Source: Membranipora membranacea
Taxonomy: Eukaryota > Bryozoa > Gymnolaemata > Cheilostomatida > Membraniporidae
Reading direction: 5' to 3'
Length of the DNA: 64,000 nucleotides
NCBI GenBank assembly: GCA_914767715.1
Contig: OU612068.1
Location: 17,672,001-17,736,000, forward strand
The notes below the pieces were generated by a model that saw only the letters and a program-made list of their open reading frames with translations, was not told the DNA's origin and ran no database searches. The position numbers and the translations under genes are program-made. Positions 23,201 through 33,163 of this stretch are shown here, in pieces. Position 1 is the stretch's first letter; each line of letters starts with the position of its first letter.

Positions 23201-26200
23201 ATCCACAATATCCATCAGAGCTGCGTATTCAATTGATTATATTGGTGCATTGTCACTTTTTTACCTGATTTAGGTAGTACACACTGCCATTCATTGAGAC
23301 ATTCGTCAGAATCAATTTGGTAGGCGCCGAAGGGATAGCCAATAATACTGAGTGCAATGGCCGGTGATAGACTCCATCGATGTAGTGTCACCTTCACAAT
23401 CTCCGTAGTGAACGGTTTGAATGAGAGGAAATAGGGCAATTCTGCGGCTCCTCTGATTAACTGAAATTAATACACAACTATAATTGTACTGAAATATTAA
23501 AAGCTGTTGATTCTATCCTTTATAATCTTATAATTGCTTTGCATTTAACTAACACCATCCATCAAACTTTTGGACTAAATGCAAGCTAGATATTGAGTGC
23601 TTTTGGCTGCTATGGAAAAGAAAGCTGAGGTGAACTTCAATTTGAATGATGAAGAGCTTTTGAATTTGAGCAATGAAGAGCTTGTATAGTTAACACATAC
23701 TTGAAGTGGATACGATGATGAGCCGTTGCCTCTGGTGACTTGCATCCAGCTACCATTTTGTGGTTGATACTCCACTGAGACGACTGTAGCCCATCCCGGT
23801 ACAGTAAGGTTCTGATATGGTACATCTGAGACATTATAAAATAAATGCATGACTCTATTATAAGTTATAATGCAGTGGCCAACACTTTGCTTAGTTTTGA
23901 TAATGGTTTCAATAATTTTTACAGACAGCGTACTTATAGTATAGAAAAAATCAACATTAACTCATGGGTTCTGATGATGGTTCTCGTTTCAACAAATGTT
24001 ATTATCAGTGCTTTACACAAATTGTGGAAAAAACTGTTGTGCTGTAAGGTGACAATAGCAAGGATCCATTACTGGCGTGGCAGGTTTTACTAAATCTCAA
24101 AAAACCTTCCTGTCTAGTTTGGTTAGCTGTTTGGAAGACAACTTTATAGATCAAGGTAATTGCCAGGCACATCAGTGCTCACTATATATTTTAGTCAGGA
24201 ATTTTGTATTTTTAAGCTCTAAATCACTATCAAATATGCTTTTTAAAAGTTTTATTGTATCACGAATCTCCTATTGCTTACCCATTATTTTTAAAAGCTT
24301 GTATGCTGCTGACAAGAAACGCCTGTGTAAAATTTTCAAGGACGCTATTAAGTTAGGCATTGAACATCCTCATTTTTTCTTTTAATAATGCTGTCAGTGA
24401 TAGTAATAAAATCTATCCATCCATCCACACCGATACCTACCATTCACAAAACCAACAATGATTATTGGACTCGGAAACGCCAAAAGTATCCACGGAGTTA
24501 CATCAGAGCTATCAAATATCCAACCGTCCATAAAGCCCAGGTAACCAGAGGAGCCAATGGTATCATAACCATACTCATAGCTAAGGATCAGCGGAGCAAC
24601 TCTCCTACTGTGATTGCTATGAGGATAATAGCATGTAACATCTGCTGTGATATTGTTGTATTCATCTGGTAGAAAAATGTTGTAGGTGGCGAAAAGTTTG
24701 GCTCCGTTTAACCACATAGCTTTACAATCCGAGGTTACCATGGGAAATCGCTCTGTATAAATGAAAATCAAGCATTTTGGATAACTCTGTTATCCAGAAA
24801 ACAGTTAACATCGCTTTATCTGCCATAATGAACAAAACAAAAATCTTGATGAGAAACAGAAACTTGATCTTTCGTTAATAAATTTTTACAGCAAGTTTTA
24901 TTTTTACTTATGTTGTAGAGCTGCACTATGCTGCTAGAGTCCGGACATGGTAGAGAGATATCATTCTGAGATGACTTACATATATCACTCCAACATCTGG
25001 TCTCGTTTACAACATTTTCATCTACAAAATGAGCCATCTAGAAGGGTTCAATATGATATACGATGGCTGCAGTACTGTTTGCCCTGTGATGTGACCATTA
25101 CTAACAAAAAGCAATGTTTCTTTCTACAAATTTCAACATTTTGCTTGTGACTTAAAAAGAGGGTCAATCTTGTGTGAACAAAGTGACGTTTTATTCTAAA
25201 AGATAAATTCCTCCAAAATGGCAATTAAAATGCTCCTGCTCCTGCTACTCTATCGTGTACATCTATAAGGGTTAATTACAAGGGTGTAGTACTATTTGCC
25301 CTGTGAAAATTTCCAAAATTTCGTTCTATAAATTTCAACATGTTGCTTGTAACCCTAAAAACATGGTCGATCCTGTGTCAACAAAGTAATTTTTTTTATT
25401 ATTCTAAAAGACAAAATTTCCCGAATGACAATTCAAAGTCAGTCTTAAAGTCTCCTGCTACTCTTTCTTATCCCTGTTGGTTGTCTGATATACATACCAG
25501 TATAATTGACGAGGCAGCTGCAACTGTCCCGACTGATGGCAGCATTTTGAAAGTCCAGCCCTCTACAGTACTCGACACATCCAAACAATGAGTATACAGG
25601 AAATCTGTCAGGGTTTGGGGGAGTGACTGATGTCATCTCAAAGCATCCCAGATAAGCTGCAAGGATTGAAATTGAAAGTGTGCAGAGTTGATGATGCTGG
25701 ATTTGACCAATGGGTTTGTTCTAGCGATTGACTGGCATAACGTCCAACTACTTTGAGGATGGTTTTCTTGTCTGACAAATATTTCTCTTTGCTTATTAAT
25801 TTTATAACTTCATTATTTATTGCACATATGTATCCCTAAACAAACTGAACCTTTGTCCGTAGCAAATTCAAAAACTTTCAAAAAGATTTTGGGAACCTGC
25901 TCATTTGAAAATAGGTTATTTTTCTCGAGCCACTCAATATACGTAACATTAATCATACCTGCTGGCTTCTCACATAAGACAAAATTATGATATTCAATGT
26001 CAAAAGAGTTTTTCAGTAACTCCAGAACACGGAATCCAGAGGGTGTTAATACTTGAATTTGTGGATTAACTGCCTGCAAGCCGCTACTATTCTGATTTAT
26101 GTAGTGTATATCACCAACAATATCATCATAGTATGTACCATCAATGCTTATCCACCTGTATCAATGACAGAATTATCTACTGATGACAAAAATGTTCAAA

Positions 26201-27325
26201 ACGCTTGACTAATTTTCAATGTGATAATGTATTATTGTCATCTTTAGTATCATTTTTTCACAATATTTTTTACCTGACTGGCACAAACAACTATTCAGGT
26301 CTATCTTATGTAAATCACAACCTCATTGGTATCACATGATATACTGGTTGGATGAATAAAGTTCATATTATTATTATTATAAAATAACTTGAAGAGCATT
26401 GCAGGAACATAGCATGGACACCATGGGTATCTCTTACCCACTGATCATGAGATGTTTGTATCATTGAAATTGAAGTTACGCTCTCTCTTGTCATGGGAGC
26501 ACAACTCAATATACAAATACACATCATTTTTATATTGAGTGGAATCTATAAGAATATGAAACAGCAATTAGCCTTTTATACCTGCCTGATGGGTGGGATA
26601 GTATCCTCCCAGTCCAATAAGTTTGGGTGATCGAATCATTAAATACTTCACTGAAAACCCCGCGTTTCTCTGCCTGACTATCGATCTACAATCCAAACAG
26701 TATGCACTCATTAGGAATCCACAACCAAATACTTAGCTATTGTTCTCATGTATTCAGATGTTTTTCAGACTATCAAGTCACATACATTGTCAGGCAATGT
26801 CAATGGATGCAGCCAATGTGTCGTCCAGCAGCGAATCAGAGTCAACGCATCTCATGGTTGACACCATAGACACAATCTATTCTCTTTCATGTGTGATGGA
26901 ATTCCAAGAAAAAAAGCAATCAAGTACATACTGTGAAGATTTGAGATTGGTGTTGGATACCACAATATCTAATTGCATCGCTAATTGATCGATTCACGCC
27001 TGTGTCCAAGTAGCAGTTACCGCTCCATTCTTTCCATTCTATACTTGGGCAGGTGCAGAATATTATTCTTGCAAAGCCGATTATAGCAATGAGCAGCAGC
27101 TGGCAAAAGAAGATCTGCAAAAAAAAAGCTGGCTGCACCTTTAGACAGTAGGGTATTCACTGGTGATTTTCCTTGCCCGCGACAGGAGGCAACTGCCAAA
27201 ATCTCGGTGCGAATACTCGCCCAGGACACACAAAGGGTCTTTTAATTCAACACATCCCTCATCTCTCCGTAACAAGGAGCTAATGAAGCAAAGAGCGAAC
27301 TTACCAGCAACGCAAGAACCTCCAT
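14244..27325 (-). CDS. Type I membrane receptor: CTLD-WSC-F5/8C-pentraxin-F5/8C-mucin stalk-TM
   Basis: Twenty-five exons (27325-27305, 27114-26932, 26685-26582, 26155-25959, 25656-25498, 25021-24908, 24752-24441, 23825-23701, 23460-23265, 22798-22643, 22331-22213, 21874-21739, 21452-21389, 20949-20739, 20441-20309, 20032-19827, 19288-19199, 18917-18746, 18492-18340, 18135-17491, 17086-16685, 15748-15533, 15156-15115, 14837-14694, 14311-14244) join in frame to 1455 aa. Order: signal peptide starting MEVLALLIFFCQLLLIAIIG; C-type lectin domain to about residue 168 (CPSIEW at the start, FVLCEKP at the end); WSC 169-259 (YLGCFEM); F5/8C 260-470; WSC N-half 471-522 (VGCYLD); pentraxin/LamG-like 523-743 (FHTVCLQF, ICITWDQH, the usual Cys pair); F5/8C 744-899; WSC C-half 900-950 (DKCYCML, CEEFCDG); Ser/Thr/Pro-rich stalk to about 1400; one TM helix; a 22-residue tail starting KKSKKRKK and ending EYGYDM. 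Likely a cell-surface glycan-binding protein; ligand unknown. Calcium-ligand motifs (EPN/QPD, WND) of the lectin domain are not evident. Confidence 0.88.
24077..24385 (+). mobile_element. Fragment of a non-LTR retrotransposon reverse transcriptase
   Basis: A 102-codon plus-strand reading frame, antisense to the host gene, contains FIVSRISYCLPIIFKSLYAA and then DKKRLCKIFKDAIKL. This resembles the thumb region that follows the reverse transcriptase of LINE-type elements, where a SFI-SR-Y-LP motif precedes a DxxRL helix. It lies in the intron between exons 8 and 7 of the receptor gene and has no catalytic YxDD box, so it is a dead 3' piece. Confidence 0.45.
25071..25465. repeat. Diverged tandem duplication of about 190 bp
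   Basis: Two units, 25071-25256 and 25288-25465, share TTTGCCCTGTGA, ATAAATTTCAACAT-like, CAACAAAGT-like and TATTCTAAAAGA stretches at an offset of about 217 bp. It fills the intron between exons 5 and 6 of the receptor gene, which split the first WSC domain. Confidence 0.65.
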
Positions 27326-28067
27326 ATACTAAGTTTGATTTCAACAACCAAAGAGAGATGGCTAGAAAAACAATCAGTAGGAAGGACAAAAATGTTATTA
27401 CTGGGATCATGCATGGATCGGCATCGTGGTGGACAACTAATGACATCGATATTTTGCACGCAGTGGCGTACACTCAACTATACTCAACACGCACTGTAAT
27501 CTAAATCAATATTTATTTTCCATTCATTCTGCATCTGTACGGATTATGGAGTTACTGTCACTCTACAAATCAAGGGAGCAACATAAACTTGCTCTGACAG
27601 GGACTTCAGTTGCCAACCATAACTCAACATGCCGGAATTCAAATAGTGAATTTCTAAGTAGAAAATTCCCATATCACTGGCAGTATCCCCAAAAAGTTTC
27701 AACCAGAAATATTATCCGACAAAACCTGTGTTTATTCCTACCAGCATGATGTGTTTTATTTGATTGCATCTGAAACCCCTGAAATCCTTCGCTCCTGGCC
27801 AGTTAAAATAATATATATTGACTTTGACTTTGTCTCTGTCACCAATTAATTGTCTAGCTGTATTTTAGTCTTCAAATTATTCAGGGTCAAAATGGCGGAA
27901 TTTCATGGCATTAATCACATCTTCTCATGCAAAGTGATCCTGTCAGTGCCGATGACCCTTAAATGGGATGATTTGTTGAAATTGTCTTTGTTTATGGCAG
28001 AAAATGTTAAAATCACTCTTCCGCAATCATTCCAATACCTCACTGCAGGATATTTGGTTGGCAAACA
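27326..28067. promoter_or_regulatory. Divergent promoter region of the receptor and CAP-Gly genes
   Basis: The two start codons point away from each other and are 742 bp apart, so both promoters and 5' UTRs must share this interval. CTGCAG at 28043-28048 or TTCAG near 27884 could be acceptors of 5' UTR introns of the plus-strand gene. I see no TATA box at a convincing position. Confidence 0.45.
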
Positions 28068-31000
28068 ATGTCTTCACCAAAAACTCCAAGAAGTGTCCAG
28101 AAAAAGGTGCAAATACAGCCAGGAGTACGGACAGGGGACAGAGTACCAACTAAGAGAGCGAAGTCAACTCCTTCACTTTCAGCTGCGGTATCTCAGTAAG
28201 TTCATGGGTGTATATTGTAGTAGCAAAGGAGTACAGTAGAGTATTTGACAACTTCAACACTATTTTGTCGAAGTTTAGCTTATACCATGCAGAGATATAA
28301 ATTTATTTTTCATTAATGCAGTAAAGATATAAAATAGGTTGAGCCAATATAGTTAACCAGTAGTTAACTTCGGATATGTACAAATAAATACAGCTTATCA
28401 ATCCGCGTGGTCTGGTAGAGACTGACATCAACATATTATATGTGCTATTGTGTATGTTATTTTGCTGACCAGGTTAAGTTTGGTCAACAAATTATGCTTT
28501 CGTAAAAATTGTACAAGTTTTTGTGAATGTTACAGGGTACAACAACTTTTAAGTAAACAAAATGAACAGGCACCAGTTGAATATGAAAAATCGCATGAAG
28601 CGGATGTTGAGGTAAGAAATCATAGGTGGTGCATTATGAAACTGTTATAATACATGCGTTTATGAGCGCGGCATCAGACTATGGAAGTAAAAAAATTAGT
28701 AAGACAGTGTGGTAGGCCGGCAAAGAGATTTACTTTTTTAACTGAGCATGAGCTACTTTTAATACAATAATAATTGGCATGACATTTCTGTAAAATGAGA
28801 AAAATTCAGTCAGAGAATAATGATACATGGGAACGGATAGAAGTTATTGGTTTTGCTCGAGATTTTGAGTTCACACAACAAGTCAAGTATATGGGTATTT
28901 TATTTTCCATCTTAGGGGCTCATCAAGGATCTAGCAACAGTAAACGAGGCACTGGCAGCTGAGAAGCAGCAGAATGAAAAGCAGGTTAAGGTTGTTGTGC
29001 GGCTCCAGAAGCAGCTAGTTGATAAAGAGAAGGAAGTGCAGAAAAAAGAAAGGCAGAATAAGGTTCTTGAAATGAAAATAGATTCTTTACAGTCTGCGGT
29101 GCGTCAAGTAGCTGAGCTAAAGAAACAGAAAGACGTAGATGATGAAACTATCATGCTCCAAAAGTATGTTGCCCTACCACGTCACAACATCAGCACTTTT
29201 AAATATTAGTAAGGTCAAACCTGATAAGAACTCAAAACCTTTTTCTCTTTGTATGATTCATAGACAACCGAATGATTCTGAAGCTTGTATATTGCTGTTT
29301 TTTTAAGATAGCTTTAATCGATAAACTTTGTCAAATTTGAGTGCAAGTTGGAATTAAACTGTTCAAAAATCTCTCAGTTCTTGTCTTTGGCATGCGATAG
29401 AGTGTCCTGGCTGTCTCATAGCAGTGATGTAAAATATGCGTATCACAACAAATAAATTTCTGGGCTGAGTTTTCAATCCTGGTATTAACTTTAACTGCGT
29501 GTTACATTTTTTAGAATAACTATTCAAGATGGAGAAGATATAATAGCTTCATATATAGAACAGGTCTCAGACCTCAACGACCAACTTAAAAATCTGAACG
29601 ATGAGATGGTTGAAATGGCAGATGATATGAAAGACCTGAAGTCGGATCTGCTTTGTGAACATCAAAAATCTATCAGGCTTGAGGAGCAAATCAAGGTTAT
29701 TCCAGCTCTTCAATCTGAGAATGAACTACTGAAGACTAAGAATAAGCAGCTTATAGCTGACGAGAAAGAGCTAAAAACTCAGATCAAATTGGCAGAGCAT
29801 CACCTGGAATACAAAAGGACACTAAATAAGGTAAGTGCTGCTTCCTTGTTCTTTTGCTGCCTTTGTCATAGCCTAAGTGCTCAGATGGCTGCAATGCATG
29901 TTAATTACATTACATTATCGAAGTGTTTGATAATGTAATGCCACATACTCGCATTGTAGCCGTCTGTGCTCTTGGACTACCTTTGTCAGTAAGCATATAT
30001 CGGAGTTTTCTAGACTATCTAAATTCTAAAGATCCTTGATGAGTTTAATGATGGTCAAGGAAATGATCTCATGTGAATCACAGATGATAGTTCTGTATAA
30101 ATTATAAGCATTGACCAGTAACTATCCTTGGTAAATCCGATTAAACTTTTACAAACGAAGTGATCACTCAGAGTGCAGAAGAAAATTGTAATTTTTGAAT
30201 GCTGTCTGAGGCTTTTATTCAGGATAAAACTCAGAATTGTCGTACAATTTATTTTGTAGGAGTTGGAAGGAAAATTAAAATCTTATAGAAAAGACCAAGA
30301 AGAGTTGAAAATTAGGCATCAAGAGATTACAACTCTGAAATGTCTGCTCTCTGCAATGAGAAAGACATCAGTCTCCAATGAATCGAATCAGCAACTCCAC
30401 GATTCTAAGGTTGTGGCATAACTGGCAAACAAAGACCTAATTTAAGCGTTCAAACTGTGCCAGAATAGCTGGTAGTAACATTTCATTACCAACCATTTTC
30501 ACCACCCATGAAGTTAGTGATGATAACGATGTACTACTACCCGCTATCCAGGCATAGTTTGAGCACTTAACCCAACATGATACCACAAAATGGACTGTTG
30601 TTCAAGGAGATGGTGTGATACAATGATTTTTATTGTTATAGTCTGACATGCAACAAAAGATCATGGGGTTTCCTTATCAACTGTGTCTTTGCATATCTAA
30701 ATTTTAGTCCTACTGGCTTGTAATACTTTCAGCTCTCAATAATTTATATTTTATTTTGAAGGAAACAAAGCCCAAAAATCATGTGCAGTCCGACAAATCA
30801 TCTGTTACCCACCATGCTCTGAACCGTGAAAAAATGTAAGTCAAGCAAGCAGAATTCATAGGCTCTAGAGTCTAGAATTTAGGTAAATGATAAGCGTTGA
30901 TTTCTCAAATTTGAGCTCAGCTTCCATGACCAGTAAAATTTCACGAATCAGGTTTTAAGTTGGATTATTTTCACTTACAGATTAAAAAGCTATTGATAAA

Positions 31001-32072
31001 ACTACACCATTTACCTTCCACACCATGTACTACTTCAGATGTATTTGTGTTAAATTGCAAGTTTCATGCACTTATTTCTCTTGACCTCTACAGGTGTAAG
31101 ATAAGCGAAGCGTTACCATTAACTAACATAGACATACAGAGCCCATCACCAGTCGCAAAAGATAAACTGATCTTTGGATGCCTCAAATTGGGTATGTCAT
31201 ATTGTTAAATGCGCACAATGATTTTGGATACAACTGAAAACATGAATAAATGAACACATTTTTTGAAATATTTCATAATTGTCTTCTTTTTTTGTATGTG
31301 ATGACAACTCCTCAGTCTTATTCTTACCGCATCTAGAATCTAATGACTTTTTTGATGCCATGCTTAACTGGTTTGTCCTGTCTTGGAGGAGTACAGTAGC
31401 TGGAGCCAGCAATGTTATATCATAAAATACATCGCCAAAAACTGCTTATTTTTGTTGTTGTCAGGAGATCGGGTGAAAATAGGGAGCATTTATCAGTCAG
31501 GAAAGCTCGAATGTGGATCTGTGAAATTTATTGGCAGACTGAACAGTCGTGACAAGAGAATATATGCTGGACTACATCTCACCTCCCCAAGTTAGTTAGT
31601 GCGGTAATTAAGACTTATTAAAGCATGAATTAGTGTGAAGATAATCGCGTTGAAATTGAATTGCAGTGGATAACTATAACTACTGTTCGTTGGTTGAAAT
31701 CGCAAATCTTCGTCTCTGTCCGAAGACTGAGAAATAGAAGTGCCTTAAGTGAGCAGCCACCATATTCGGCGCCAACTTGATCTCAATAAATAAATAAATG
31801 AAACTCAGGTAGAGTATGTATCACCTCTCAGAGCAGTTATATCCATAGTGTCAAATTTTCAATCGATATATCAGTTAGATTTACTGCCCTTTGTGCCCTT
31901 TTTGCCTCATTTCATTCTCTCCACAGATGGTGAGGGTGATGGTGTTTGTCAAAAGCGAAGGTATTTTAGATCCACTGAGGGACATGCACAATTTGTGAGG
32001 CTCTGTCATATTGAATATTTTCTCTCAATCAAGGTTTGTAGAGGACACCGAATTGTAATATACTTTCAATAA
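28068..32072 (+). CDS. Coiled-coil protein with C-terminal CAP-Gly domain
   Basis: Nine exons join in frame: 28068-28195, 28536-28611, 28916-29163, 29515-29830, 30260-30409, 30762-30835, 31094-31191, 31465-31590 and 31927-32072, giving 453 aa. A basic N-terminus starts MSSPKTPRSVQKKVQ. Residues about 60-310 are heptad-rich coiled coil (for example EKEVQKKERQNKVLEMK and EIQ/ELK-type repeats). The last about 90 residues form a CAP-Gly domain: GDRVKIGSIY, GSVKFIG, IYAGLHL, NGEGDGV in place of the canonical GKNDG, then RYFRSTEGHAQFVRL. CAP-Gly domains bind the C-terminal EEY/F of tubulin and EB proteins, so a microtubule-associated role is likely. The start is the first ATG after an in-frame stop at 28008. 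The 30409 donor (AAG|GTTGTG) is weak, but both flanking phases agree. No named orthologue recognised. Confidence 0.85.
29869..29980. mobile_element. hAT-like MITE with 8-bp target duplication (copy 1)
   Basis: The element begins TAGCCTAAGTGCTCAGATGG and its reverse complement begins GTAGTCCAAGAGCACAGACGG; both continue into GCT(G/A)CAATGC. The 8 bases CTTTGTCA stand directly on both sides (29861-29868 and 29981-29988). TACATTATC/GATAATGTA form an inner palindrome. It lies in an intron of the CAP-Gly gene, just after the donor at 29831. A second copy is at 60866-61008. Confidence 0.85.
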
Positions 32073-32073
32073 A
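32068..32073 (+). terminator. Poly(A) signal overlapping the CAP-Gly gene stop codon
   Basis: AATAAA at 32068-32073 contains the TAA stop (32070-32072). If used, cleavage would leave almost no 3' UTR. The alternative is that AAG|GTTTGT near 32034 is a donor to further exons, none of which I found before 33164. Confidence 0.4.
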
Positions 32074-33163
32074 TAATTCGCTTAATTCCCTTTTGTTTAA
32101 AGTGAACAGACTATCACCCTCCTGTATTCAGTGTCTTCTCCAGTATATTGCTGCTGAAAGTCATTAAACTTCCGTTTGCTTTGGAGAAATTCTAGTTCAA
32201 GCAAAGTAGACTTCCTTAACACTGAGGTTACCCAACATGGTCACTTCCATCGCGATGCAGCCAACAAGCACATAGAGACCGCAAGATTTCCCATTCACCA
32301 GCCCAAATAATGGCAATTTTAAAAGTAGTTACTCTCAGTCAATTCGGTGTCCCTTCTATTTTTCATTTTAAGAAAGGAGGATTCATCACGCAATCGGAGC
32401 TCTTGAAAATGAATTACGGAGGAGACAATAATAATAATGTCTGCTAATTATATATCAAGGCCTCTGAGCAGGCAAACTTAGCCTGGGCAGGCTGTCTGGG
32501 ATGGATCGGGTATCCTCCCCCCAATCCAGACAGCCTGTCCAAACTAAGGCAAACTCCTAGTCGAAAGAGGCCGCTAGATTATTTAATGAGAGGAAAGAGC
32601 CGGATGCTGCAAAACTGACTCTCGTGAATCACTGTCGATACTGCTAGGATTAAACACTGGATTCAATTAGTAGTCTTTGGTCAAATTTGAATGTCAAAGC
32701 AGTGAAAATGATAAATTTATGATTATACAGATATTTTATATCATACCTTATTTTTATTAATTTTACAAAAATGCAATAATTTATTGAGCAAATTGACAGC
32801 AACCATAACAATGAATGACATAGAAAAGAGATGACATTTATAATTTTGATATCAGAGGATTGTTACCTCAAAGCCATGGCGGGTGGTGGAGAGATGTTTC
32901 AATTTTCAACCTGGCCTGAGGATATTTGGAAATGTTCTAAACAAGTTTTAATCAACATAATTAATTTTTTCACCTTTGGACAGTATATTCTGCTTCAGGC
33001 AACCTGAATGCAATTGCCAGGAAGTACTACACAGTGATATATTTACACTAGCAGGTGATGCACCTCAAACATCCAACCGCAAACCAAGGCGGCTCCCATG
33101 TTTTAAAAATAATATCAGTTGGGTAAGTTAAAAAGTTAATTATTCTTTCAAATATAGAAATAA
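32073..33163. other. Interval between convergent CAP-Gly gene and gene 6
   Basis: Holds both 3' ends and the palindromic element at 32459-32572. TTTATT at 32753-32758, which is AATAAA on the minus strand, is a possible signal for the minus-strand gene. No coding sequence seen. Confidence 0.45.
32459..32572. mobile_element. 114-bp palindromic MITE-like element
   Basis: The left arm starts GGCCTCTGAGCAGGCAAACT and the right arm, reverse complemented, starts GGCCTCTTTCGACTAGGAGT; both then run through TTAG, GGGCAGGCTGTCTGG or GGACAGGCTGTCTGG into a short CCCCCC loop. Arms are about 50 bp. It lies between two gene 3' ends, so it could also be transcribed as a hairpin. Confidence 0.75.

Noticed and set aside
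27850-28239. 129-codon plus-strand frame starting MSSCILVFKLF
   Set aside because: It overlaps the first CAP-Gly exon in another frame and would break the in-frame coiled-coil exons; the 28068 start leads into matching phases.
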